From Boesenbergia rotunda (lineage: Eukaryota; Streptophyta; Magnoliopsida; Zingiberales; Zingiberaceae), in the NCBI GenBank assembly GCA_024364735.1, contig JAGFNQ010005212.1, positions 247,105 to 311,104 of the forward strand: a DNA stretch of 64,000 bases. The letters are read 5' to 3'. Positions 1 to 10,237 of this stretch are shown here, in pieces (within the stretch, counting starts at the first letter, position 1; each line of letters opens with the position of its first letter). Position numbers and translations under genes: made by a program. The notes under the pieces are model-generated. The model had not been told where the DNA came from. It made no database searches and saw only the letters and a list, made by a program, of their open reading frames with translations.

Positions 1-194
1 ATAACAAATACAGTTAGGGATTTATAACATTGCAAATATGGGATAGCATCACACATTTTTTATATAATTCTTTTATCTTATTTAAAAAATATTAAAATAG
101 TTCATTTTCTTAACTTACTTATAAAATATTAAAATATATTCACATCAAATAAATATTTTCATTACAAATTCAATTAGGGGTCTTAAAAAATGCC

Positions 195-260
195 ATCGGG
201 GATAGCTCAGTTGGGAGAGTGTGATGATTTGAATGTCAGACAAACCACACCCCATATTGG
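195..260 (+). pseudogene. tRNA-Phe-like remnant at the left end of the array
   Basis: The 5' half, CGGGGATAGCTCAGTTGGGA, matches the acceptor and D-arm of plant tRNA-Phe. The anticodon and T-arms are scrambled. The preceding spacer ends TTAGGGGTCTTAAAAAATGCC, which matches the array edge at 9831-9858 and 10080-10105. This monomer type is absent from the intervening units, where the spacer joins directly to the next monomer. Confidence 0.7.
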
Positions 261-1016
261 AATATAATTTTATAACATGGTTAATAAATCTTTAAAATAT
301 TTTCATAATAAATAATATTAGAGGTTTAAAATTTTATCCATGATGGTGATAGCTTGTTGGGAGAGTGTCAAACTGAAGATTTGAAGATTGTGTGTTTGAT
401 ACACATAGATTGTATTTTTTTTATATTTTCTAAACTTGCACAAAAAATTTAAAAGAATTTTCATTTCAAATAATTATTTTGATATCAAATATAGAGTTAA
501 GGGTTAACAATATTGACATCAGGGATTATTAAGTTTGGAGAGCATCAAATTGAAAATCTTAGGAGAGCATCAAATTAAAAATCTTAACTTGATCATTAAT
601 AAAGATATCACAGTTGAGATGCGTAAGTTTGAAAAGATGAAGGTCGTATGTTTGATCCAAGCTGAGAGAGTGTGGAGATCTAAAGATCGCATGGTTGACC
701 CTCATATTTTTTCATAATTTTTATGCTTGGTCAAAAAATCTTTAAAAGAATTATATAATTTTTTAGCAATATCAATAAATCTTTAAAAAATTATGTCAAA
801 TAAATATTATCATAACAAATAAAATTAGAAGTTAATATTACCGATTGGGATAGCTTGGTTACGAGAGTGAGAGATTGAAGATTTTTAGTTGCGTGGCTGG
901 TTCATATTCACTTTATATTTTATATAATTTTTTAACTTGATTTGAAGACTTTAAAACAAATTCATTTCAAATAAATATTTTCAAAAAATTTAGTTAGATG
1001 TTAATAAGTTTGTCAT

Positions 1017-1085
1017 GCGGGGATAGCTCAGATGGGAGAGCGTCAGACTGAAGATATGAAGATCATTCGATCCACGTTCACCGCA
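1017..1085 (+). pseudogene. tRNA-Phe pseudogene, 69 nt
   Basis: The acceptor GCGGGGA and its partner TCACCGC are intact and the anticodon loop still reads GAA. Four bases are missing from the 5' strand of the T-stem and the anticodon stem has a G-A mismatch. A normal cloverleaf T-arm cannot form, so this copy is very probably dead. Confidence 0.85.
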
Positions 1086-1976
1086 TTATTATATGCTTAA
1101 TAAATATTATAAGAATAGTATTTTCATAACAAATACAATTAGGTATTCAAAACTTTACGAATATGGGAAGCATCACATATTTTTATATAATTTTTTAAAT
1201 TTATTTTAAAAAAAATTAAAACTAATTCATTTTTTTTACTTACTTAAAAAATATTAAATTATATTCTTTTCAAATAAATATTTTCCTTACAAATTCAATT
1301 AGGGGTGATGGCTTGTTGGGAGAGTGTCAAATTGAAGATTTGATGATTGTCTGTTTGATGCACATAGATCGTATTTTTTTATATATTTTCTAAACTTGCC
1401 ACAAAAATTTAAAACAATTTTAATTTCAAATAATTATTTTCATATCAAATATTGAGTTAAGGTTTAACAATTTCGATATCAGGGATTATTCAGTTGGGAG
1501 AGCATCAAATTGAAAATCTTAGGAGAGCATCAAATTAAAAATCTTAACTTTATCATTAATAAAGATATCACAGTTGAGAAGCGTAAGTTTGAAAACATGA
1601 ATGTCGTATGTTTGATCCAAGCTGAGAGAGTGTGGAGATCTAAAGATCGCATGGTTGACCCACATATTTTTTCATAATTTTTATGCTTGGTCAAAAAATC
1701 TTTAAAAGAATTATATAATTTTTTAGCAATATCAAAAAATCTTTAAAAAATTATGTCAAATAAATATTATCATAACAAATAAAATTAGAAGTTAATATTG
1801 TCGATTGGGATAGCTCGGTTAGGAGAGTGAGAGATTGAAGATTTTTAGTTGCGTGACTGGTTCATATTCACTTTATATTTTATATAATTTTTTAACTTGA
1901 TTTGAAGACTTTAAAACAAATTCATTTGAAATAAATATTTTCAAAAAATTTAGTTAGAGGTTAATAACTTTGTCTT

Positions 1977-1986
1977 GCGGGGATAA

Positions 1987-2024
<38 letters not shown>

Positions 2025-2049
2025 ACGTGTTCGATCCACGTTCACCGAA
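1977..2049 (+). tRNA. tRNA-Phe(GAA), two substitutions
   Basis: The segment has the full 73 nt of a plant tRNA-Phe. Compared with the copy at 6616-6688 it has a G-to-A change at position 10, which breaks the first D-stem pair inside the A box, and a C-to-A change at the last acceptor position, which leaves position 1 unpaired. The anticodon arm and T-arm are intact. It may be transcribed weakly or may be dead. Confidence 0.6.
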
Positions 2050-2940
2050 TTATTATATGCTTAATAAATATTATAAAAATTTCATTTCAAATAAGTATTT
2101 TCTTAACAAATACAATTAGATATTCATAACTTTGCGAATATGGGAAGCATCACACATTTTTTAAATTTATTTTAAAAAAATTAAAACTAATTCATTTTTT
2201 TTTACATACTTAAAAAATATTAAATTAAATTCTTTTCAAATAAATATTTTCATTACAAATTCAATTAGGGGTGATGGCTTGTTGGGAGAGTGTCAAACTG
2301 AAGATTTGATGATTGTGTGTTTCATGCACATAGATCGTATTTTTTATATATTTTCTAAACTTGCCCCAAAAATTTAAAACAATTTTCATTTCAAATAATT
2401 ATTTTCATATCAAATATAGTTAAGGGTTAACAATTTCGATATCAGGGATTATTCAGTTGGGAGAGTATCAAATTGAAAATCTTAGTAGAGCATCAAATTA
2501 AAAATCTTAACTTTATCATTAATAAAGATATCACAGTTGAGAAGCGTAAGTTTGAAAACATGTATGTCGTATGTTTGATCCAAGCTGAGAGAGTGTGAAG
2601 ATCTAAAGATCGCATGGTTGACCCACATATTTTTTTCATAATTTTTATGGTTGGTCAAAAAATCTTTAAAAGAATTATATAATTTTTTAGCAATATCAAA
2701 AAATCTTTAAAAAATTATGTCAAATAAATATTATCATAACAAATAAAATTAGAAGTTAATATTATCGATTGGGATAGCTCGGTTAGGAGAGTGAGAGATT
2801 GAAGATTTTTAGTTGCGTGACTGGTTCATATTCACTTTATATTTTATATAATTTTTTAACTTGATTTGAAGACTTTAAAACAAATTCATTTGAAATAAAT
2901 ATATTCAAACAATTTAGTTAGAGGATAATAAATTTATCTT

Positions 2941-2945
2941 GCGGG

Positions 2946-2980
<35 letters not shown>

Positions 2981-3007
2981 AGAACATCACGTGTTCGATC
3001 CACGTTT
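2941..3007 (+). pseudogene. tRNA-Phe pseudogene, 3' acceptor lost
   Basis: The segment is identical to the canonical copy through the D-arm and anticodon loop. The anticodon stem then reads TCAGA against TCAGA, which does not pair, and the sequence departs after CCACGTT so the 3' acceptor strand is missing. A piece of the next spacer (TTAGGTATTCAAAA) is joined here, which points to a deletion or template switch. Confidence 0.8.
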
Positions 3008-3924
3008 TTTAGGTATTCAAAATTATCTATATGCTTAATAAATATTATAAGAATTTCATTTTAAATAAGTATTTTCATAACAAATACAATTAGGTATTCA
3101 AAACTTTACGAATATGGGAAGCATCACATATTTTTATATAATTTTTTAAATTTATTTTAAAAAAAATTAAAACTAATTCATTTTTTTTACTTACTTAAAA
3201 AATATTAAATTATATTCTTTTCAAATAAATATTTTCCTTACAAATTCAATTAGGGGTGATGGCTTGTTGGGAGAGTGTCAAACTGAAGATTTGATGATTG
3301 TGTGTTTGATGCACATAGATCGTATTTTTTATATATTTTCTAAACTTGCCTCAATAATTTAAAACAATTTTAATTTCAAATAATTATTTTCATATCAAAT
3401 ATAGTTAAGGGTTAATAATTTCGATATCAGGGATTATTCAGTTGGGAAAGCATCAAAATGAAAATCTTAGGAGAGTATCAAATTAAAAATCTTAACTTTA
3501 TCATTAATAAAGATATCACAGTTGAGAAGCGTAATTTTGAAAACATGAATGTCGTATGTTTGATCCAAGCTGAGAGAGTGTGGAGATCTAAAGATCGCAT
3601 GGTTGACCCACATATTTTTTCATAATTTTTATGCTTGGTCAAAAAATCTTTAAAAGAATTATATAAGTTTTTAGCAATATCAAAAAATCTTTAAAAAATT
3701 ATGTCAAATAAATATTATCATAACAAATAAAATTAGAAGTTAATATTGTCGATTGGGATAGCTCGGATAGGAGAGTGAGAGATTGAAGATTTTTAGTTGC
3801 GTGACTGGTTCATATTCACTTTATATTTTATATAATTTTTTAACATGATTTGAAGACTTTAAAACAAATTCATTTGAAATAAATATTTTCAAAAAATTTA
3901 GTTAGAGGTTAATAAGTTTGTCTT

Positions 3925-3986
3925 GCGGGGATAGCTTATTTGGGAGAGCGTCAGACTGAAGATCTGAAGATCACGTGTTCGATCCA
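3925..3986 (+). pseudogene. tRNA-Phe pseudogene, truncated in the T-arm
   Basis: The acceptor 5' strand, anticodon stem-loop and 5' T-stem are present. The D-loop is altered (GCTTATTTGGGA). The sequence breaks after GATCCA and joins to a following spacer, so the 3' T-stem and acceptor strand are gone. Confidence 0.8.
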
Positions 3987-4719
3987 TAATCTTTGCGATT
4001 ATGGGAACCATCACACATTTTTTAAATTTATTTTAAAAAAATTAAAACTAATTCATTTTTTTTACTTACTTAAAAAATATTAAATTAAATTCTTTTCAAA
4101 TAAATATTTTCATTACAAATTCAATTAGGGGTGATGGCTTCTTGGGAGAGTGTCAAACTGAAGATTTGATGATTGTGTGTTTGATGCACATAGATCGTAT
4201 TTTTTATATGTTTTCTAAACTTGCCCCAAAAATTTAATACAATTTTCATTTCAAATAATTATTTTCATATCAAATATAGTTAAGGGTTAACAATTTCGAT
4301 ATCAGGGATATCACAGTTGAGAAGCGTAAGTTTGAAAACATGAATGTCATATGTTTGATCCAAGCTGAGAGAGTGTGGAGATCTAAAGATCGCATGGTTG
4401 ACCCACATATTTTTTTCATAATTTTTATGCTTGGTCAAAAAATCTTTAAAAGAATTATATAATTTTTTAGCAATATCAAAAAATCTTTAAAAAATTATGT
4501 CAAATAAATATTATCATAACAAATAAAATTAGAAGTTAATATTGTCGATTGGGATAGCTCGGTTAGGAGAGTGAGAGATTGAAGATTTTAGTTGCGTGAC
4601 TGGTTCATATTCACTTTATATTTTATATAATTTTTTAACATGATTTGAAGACTTTAAAACAAATTCATTTGAAAAAAATATTTTCAAAAAATTTAGTTAG
4701 AGGATAATAACTTTGTCTT

Positions 4720-4724
4720 GCGGG

Positions 4725-4763
<39 letters not shown>

Positions 4764-4786
4764 TGTCACGTGTTCGATCCACGTTC
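4720..4786 (+). pseudogene. tRNA-Phe pseudogene, 3' acceptor lost
   Basis: D-arm, anticodon arm and T-arm are intact and canonical. After CCACGTTC the sequence switches to the spacer motif TATATGCTTAATAAATATT. The closing acceptor strand is therefore missing. Confidence 0.8.
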
Positions 4787-5655
4787 TATATGCTTAATAA
4801 ATATTATAAGAATTTCATTTCTTATCTATCTATATGCTTAATGCGAATATGGGAAGCATCACACATTTTTTATATAATTTTTTAAACTTATTTTTAAAAA
4901 ATTAAAACTAATTCATTTTTTTACTTACTTAAAAAATATTACATTAAATTCTTTTCAAATAAATATTTTCATTACAAATTCAATTAGGGGTGATGACTTG
5001 TTAAGAGAGTGTCAAACTGAAGATTTGATGATTGTGTGTTTGATGCACATAGATCGTATTTTTTTATATTTTTTCTAAACTTGCCTCAAAAATTTAAAAC
5101 AATTTTCATTTGAAATAATTATTTTCATATCAAATATAGTTAAGGGTTAACAATTTTGATATCAGGGATTATTCAGTTGGGAGAGCATCAAATTGAAAAT
5201 CTTAGGAGAGCATCAAATTAAAAATCTTAACTTTATCATTAATAAAGATATCACAGTTGAGAAGCGTAAGTTTGAAAACATGAATGTCGTATGTTTGATC
5301 CAAGCTGAGTGTGGAGATCTAAAGATCGCATGGTTGACCCACATATTTTTTCATAATTTTTATGCTTGGTCAAAAAATCTTTAAAAGAATTATATATTTT
5401 TTTAGCAATATCAAAAAATCTTTAAAAAATTATGTCAAATAAATATTATCATAACAAATAAAATTAGAAGTTAATATTGTCGATTGGGATAGCTCGGTTA
5501 GGAGAGTGAGAGATTGAAGGTTTTTAGTTCCGTGACTGGTTCATATTCACTTTATATTTTATATAATTTTTTAACTTGATTTGAAGACTTTAAAACAAAT
5601 TCATTTGAAATAAATATTTTCAAAAAATTTAGTTAGAGCTTAATAAGTTTGTCAC

Positions 5656-5668
5656 GCAGGGATAGCTT

Positions 5669-5700
<32 letters not shown>

Positions 5701-5728
5701 ATCACGTGTTCGATCCACGTTCACCGCA
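5656..5728 (+). tRNA. tRNA-Phe(GAA), acceptor mismatch
   Basis: The segment is 73 nt with a GAA anticodon. A G-to-A change at position 3 creates an A-C mismatch in the acceptor stem, and a C-to-T change in the D-stem leaves a G-T wobble. The rest is canonical. Activity is uncertain. Confidence 0.65.
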
Positions 5729-6620
5729 TTATTATATGCATAATAATTATTATAAGAATTTCATTTCAAATAAATATTTTCATAACAAATACAATTAGGT
5801 ATTCATAACTTTGCGAATATGGGTAGCATCACACATTTTTAAATTTATTTTAAAAAAATTAAAACTAATTGGTTTTTTACTTACTTAAAAAATATTAAAT
5901 TAAATTCTTTTCAAATAAATATTTCCATTACAAATTCAATTAGGGGTGATGGCTTGTTGGGAGAGTGTCAAACTGAAGATTTGATGATTGTGTGTTTGAT
6001 GCACATAGATCGTATTTTTTATATATTTTCTAAACTTGCCCCAAAAATTTAAAACAATTTTCATTTTAAATAATTATTTTCATATCAAATATAGTTAAGG
6101 GTTAACAATTTCGATATCAGGGATTATTCAGTTGGGAGAGCACCAAATTGAAGATCTTAGGAGATCATCAAATTAAAAATCTTATCTTTATCATTAATAA
6201 AGATATCACAGTTGAGAAGCGTAAGTTTGAAAACATGAATGTCGTATGTTTGATCCAAGCTGAGAGAGTGTGGAGATCTAAAGATCGCATGGTTGACCCA
6301 CATATTTTTTCATAATTTTTATGCTTGGTCAAAAAAATCTTTAAAAGAATTATATAATTTTTTAGCAATATCAAAAAATCTTTAAAAAATTATGTCAAAT
6401 AAATATTATCATAACAAATAAAATTAGAAGTTAATATTGTCGATTGGGATAGCTCGGTTAGGAGAGTGAGAGATTAAAGATTTTTAGTTGCGTGACTGGT
6501 TCATATTCACTTTATATTTTATATAATTTTTTAACTTGATTTGAAGACTTTAAAACAAATTCATTTGAAATAAATATTTTCAAAAAATTTAGTTAGTGGT
6601 TAATAACTTTGTCTTGCGGG

Positions 6621-6663
<43 letters not shown>

Positions 6664-6688
6664 ACGTGTTCGATCCACGTTCACCGCA
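5729..6688 (+). repeat. Type unit of the tRNA-Phe satellite (960 bp)
   Basis: This unit shows all six monomers. They are a remnant at 5813-5834 (GCGAATATGGG then AGCATCACAC), a full-length decayed copy at about 5942-6014 (TTGGGAGAGTGTCAAACTGA), and a copy at about 6115-6160 with an internal partial duplication of its anticodon-arm region. A 3' half copy follows at about 6262-6305 (GGAGATCTAAAGATCGCATG), then a full-length decayed copy at about 6441-6510 (GGGATAGCTCGGTTAGGAGA), and the canonical tRNA at 6616-6688. All lie on the + strand. The spacers align to one another, so the unit arose by tandem duplication of a tRNA-plus-spacer monomer and was then amplified as a block. Confidence 0.85.
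6616..6688 (+). tRNA. tRNA-Phe(GAA), canonical copy
   Basis: This is a complete cloverleaf: acceptor GCGGGGA with TCACCGC, D-arm GCTC with GAGC, anticodon arm TCAGA-CTGAAGA-TCTGA, T-arm ACGTG-TTCGATC-CACGT, and discriminator A. Internal pol III signals are intact, with A box TAGCTCAGTTGG and B box GTTCGATCC. No CCA is encoded, as expected for a nuclear gene. Compared with the standard plant tRNA-Phe as I remember it, the T-stem carries a compensated A-T pair in place of G-C. No T run follows directly; the first TTTT is about 50 nt downstream, so a transcript would carry a long trailer. Structurally it can decode UUC and UUU. Confidence 0.93.
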
Positions 6689-7586
6689 TTATTATATGCT
6701 TAATAAATATTATAACAATTTCATTTCAAATAACTATTTTCATAACAAATACAATTAGGTATTCATAACTTTGCGAATATGGGAAGCATCGCACATTTTT
6801 ATATAATTTTTTAAATTTATTTTTAAAAAATTAAAATTAATTCATTTTTTTTACTTACTTAAAAATATTAAATTAAATTCTTTTCAAATAAATATTTTCA
6901 TTACAAATTCAATTAGGGGTGATGGCTTGTTGGGAGAGTGTCAAACTGAAGATTTGATGATTGTGTGTTTGATACACATAAATCGTATTTTTTATATATT
7001 TTCTAAACTTGCCCCAAAAATTTAAAACAATTTTCATTTCGAATAATTATTTTCATATCAAATATAGTTAAGGGTTAACAATTTCGATATAAGGGATTAT
7101 TCAGTTGGGAGAGCATCAAATTGAAAATCTTAGGAGAGCATCAAATTAAAAATCTTAACTTTATCATTAATAAAGATATCACAGTTGAGAAGCATAAGTT
7201 TGAAAACATGAATGTCGTATGTTTGATCCAAGCTGAGAGAGTGTGGAGATCTAAAGATCGCATGGTTGACCCACATATTTTTTCATAATTTTTATGCTTG
7301 GTCAAAAAATCTTTAAAAGAATTATATAATTTTTTAGCAATATCAAAAAATCTTTAAAAAATTATGTCAAATAAATATTATCATAACAAATAAAATTAGA
7401 AGTTAATATTATCGATTGGGATAGCTCGGTTAGGAGAGTGAGAGATTGAAGATTTTTAGTTGCGTGACTAGTTCATATTCACTTTATATTTTAATAATTT
7501 TTTAACTTGTTTTGAAGACTTTAAAACAAATTCATTTGAAATAAATATTTTCAAAAATTTAAGTTAGAGGTTAATAAATTTTTCTT

Positions 7587-7659
7587 GCGGGGATAGCTCA
7601 GTTGGGAGAGCGTCAGATTGAAGATTTGAAGGTCACGTGTTCGATCCACGTTCACCGCA
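7587..7659 (+). tRNA. tRNA-Phe(GAA), wobble in anticodon stem
   Basis: The segment is 73 nt. It differs from the canonical copy by two C-to-T changes in the anticodon arm, one at loop position 32 and one giving a G-T wobble in the stem. All stems can still form and both internal promoter boxes are intact. Confidence 0.8.
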
Positions 7660-8560
7660 TTATTTATATGCTTAATAAATATTATAAGAATTTCATTTCA
7701 AATAAGTATTTTCATAACCAATACAATTAGGTATTCATAACTTTGCCAATATAGGAAGCATCACACATTTTTTATAAAATTTTTTAAACTTATTTTAAAA
7801 AAATTAAAACTAATTCATTTTTTTTACTTACTTAAAAAATATTAAATTAAATTCTTTTCAAATAAATATTTTCATTACAAATTCAATTAGGGGTGATGGC
7901 TTGTTGGGAGAGTGTTAAATTGAAGATTTGATGATTGTGTGTTTGATGCACATAGATCGTATTTTTTATATATTTTCTAAACTTGCCCCAAAAATTTAAA
8001 ACAATTTTCATTTCAAATAATTATTTTCATATCAAATATAGTTAAGGGTTAACAATTTCGATATAAGGGATTATTTAGTTGGGAGAGCATCAAATTGAAA
8101 ATCTTAGGAGAGCATCAAATTAAAAATCTTAACCTTATCATTAATAAAGATATCACAGTTGAGAAGGGTAAGTTTGAAAACATGAATGTAATATGTTTGG
8201 TCCAAGCTGAGAGAGTGTTGAGATCTAATGATCGCATGGTTGACCCACATATTTTTTCATAATTTTTATGGTTGGTCAAAAAATCTTTAAAAGAATTATA
8301 TAATTTTTTAGCAATATCAAAAAATCTTTAAAAAATTATGTCAAATAAATATTATCATAACAAATAAAATTAGAAGTTAATATTGTCGATTGGATAGCTC
8401 GGTTAGGAGAGTGAGAGATTGAAGATTTTTAGTTGCGTGACTGGTTCATATTCACTTTATATTTTATATAATTTTTTAACTTGATTTGAAGACTTTAAAA
8501 CAAATTCATTTGAAATAAATATTTTCAAAACATTTAGTTAGAGGTTAATAACTTTGTCTT

Positions 8561-8633
8561 GCGGGGATAGCTCAGTTGGGAGAGCGTCAAACTGAAGATC
8601 TGAAGGTCACGTGTTCAATCCACGTTCACCGCA
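8561..8633 (+). tRNA. tRNA-Phe(GAA), anticodon-stem mismatch and B-box change
   Basis: The segment is 73 nt. A G-to-A change makes an A-C mismatch in the anticodon stem, and the T-loop reads TTCAATC in place of TTCGATC, which alters the B box. Acceptor and D-arms are intact. Confidence 0.65.
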
Positions 8634-9535
8634 TTATTATATGCTTAATAAATATTATAAGAATTTCATTTCAAATAAGTATTTTCATAACAAATACAAT
8701 TAGGTATTCATAACTTTGTGAATATGGGAAGCATCACACATTTTTTTATATAATTTTTTAAACTTATTTTAAAAAAATTAAAACTAATTCATTTTTTTTA
8801 CTTACTTAAAAAATATTAAATTAAATTCTTTTCAAATAAATATTTTCATTACAAATTCAATTAGGGGTGATGGCTTGTTGGGAGAGTGTCAAATTGAAGA
8901 TTTGATGATTGTGTGTTTGATGCACATAGATCGTATTTTTTATATATTTTCTAAACTTGCCCCAAAAATTTAAAACAAGTTTCATTTCAAATAATTATTT
9001 TCATATCAAATATAGTTAAGGGTTAACAATTTCGATATCATGGATTATTCAGTTGGGAGAGCATCAAATTGAAAATCTTAGGAGAGCATCAAATTAAAAA
9101 TCTTAACTTTATCATAAATAAAGATATCACAGTTGAGAAGCGTAAGTTTGAAAACATGAATGTCGTATGTTTGATCCAAGCTGAGATAGTGTAGAGATCT
9201 AAAGATCGCATGGTTGACCCATATATTTTTTCATAATTTTTATGCTTGGTCAAAAAATCTTTAAAAGAATTATATAATTTTTTAGCAATATCAAAAAATC
9301 TTTAAAAAATTATGTCAAATAAATAGTATCATAACAAATAAAATTAGAAGTTAATATTGTCGATTGGGATAGCTCGGTTAGGAAAGTGAGAGATTGAAGA
9401 TTTTTAGTTGCGTGACTGGTTCATATTCACTTTATATTTTATATAATTTTTTAACTTGATTTGAAGACTTTAAAACAAATTCATTTGAAATAAATATTTT
9501 CAAAAAATTTAGTTAGAGGTTAATAACTTTGTCTT

Positions 9536-9608
9536 GCGGGGATAGCTCAGTTGGGAGAGCGTCAAACTGAAGATCTGAAGGTCACGTGTTCGATCCACGT
9601 TCACCGCA
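9536..9608 (+). tRNA. tRNA-Phe(GAA), single anticodon-stem mismatch
   Basis: The segment is 73 nt and differs from the canonical copy only by a G-to-A change in the anticodon stem (TCAAA against TCTGA). The same change is found at 8561-8633, so these two units probably share a recent common copy. Confidence 0.75.
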
Positions 9609-9740
9609 TTATTTATATGCTTAATAAATATTATAAGAATTTCATTTCAAATAAGTATTTTCATAACAAATACAATTAGGTATTCATAACTTTGCGAATA
9701 TGGGAAGCATCACACATTTTTTAAACATATTTTAAAAAAA

Positions 9741-10237
9741 TTAAAACTAATTCATTTTTTTTACTTACTTAAAAAATATTAAATTAAATTCTTTTCAAAT
9801 AAATATTTTCATTACAAATTCAATTAGGGGTTTACAAATTTGCCATCAGGGATAGCTCGCTACCCCCACCTGTTCACCTGAGATATGTACGGTTAGTTAC
9901 TGTTCAGTATTTACTGCATACTTCTTGATAGTGTTTACTATAGTGAATAACGAAATTTGGGGACCAAATCTTTGTCAGTGGGGGAGAATGTTAAATTAAA
10001 TTCATTTTTTTACTTACTTAAAAAATATTAAATTAAATTCTTTTCAAATAAATTTTTTCATTACAAATTCAATTAGGGGTTTACAAATTTGCCATCGGGG
10101 ATAGCTCGCTACCCCCACCTGTTCACCTGAGATATGTACGGTTAGTTACTGTTCAGTATTTACTGCATACTTCTTGATAGTGCTTACTATAGTGAATAAC
10201 GAAATTTGGGGACCAAATCTTTGTCAGTGGGGGAGAA
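9741..10237 (+). repeat. 249-bp duplicated chimera of satellite spacer and gypsy 3' end
   Basis: Two copies, offset by 249 bp, each contain an array spacer ending in a truncated tRNA start (GGGATAGCTC). This joins to a 3' fragment of a Ty3/gypsy element containing GGGGACCAAATCTTTGTCAG and a polypurine tract GTGGGGGAGAA. The first copy ends eight bases into the LTR (TGTTAAAT at 9989) and returns to array sequence. The second (LTR start at 10238) runs on into the full LTR. The shared TTAAAT string suggests a microhomology or unequal-exchange join. Confidence 0.8.
10226..10237 (+). promoter_or_regulatory. Polypurine tract of a Ty3/gypsy element
   Basis: CAGTGGGGGAGAA lies directly before TGTTAAATC, the usual arrangement for plus-strand priming before a 3' LTR. 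An identical tract at about 9977-9988 belongs to the duplicated copy. Confidence 0.7.

Larger units (their letters stand above)
1..9858 (+). repeat. tRNA-Phe-derived higher-order tandem satellite
   Basis: Ten successive units are seen, with spacings between their intact-type tRNA-Phe starts of 960, 964, 984, 795, 936, 960, 971, 974 and 975 bp. Each unit consists of about six monomers of roughly 130-180 bp. A monomer is a tRNA-Phe-like segment followed by an AT-rich spacer, and the spacers share a core like CAAATAAATATTTTCATAAC followed by AATTAG. Only one monomer per unit keeps a tRNA shape. Decayed monomers of one type start near 1302, 2267, 3252, 4127, 4986, 5942, 6915, 7889 and 8863. Those of another type start near 842, 1802, 2765, 3750, 4545, 5481, 6441, 7412, 8386 and 9361. 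The array runs off the left edge. The short unit before 4720 lacks part of one monomer (near 4308) and tRNA 3' ends are missing in three units, so deletions also shape it. No protein-coding content is supported. Confidence 0.92.

Noticed and set aside
1..9858. Regular spacing of near-identical segments, as in a CRISPR array or a protein repeat (small ORFs at 535, 5193, 6168)
   Set aside because: The repeats are tRNA-Phe copies and AT-rich spacers in a plant genome. The ORFs are short, fall in decayed monomers and are not conserved between units.
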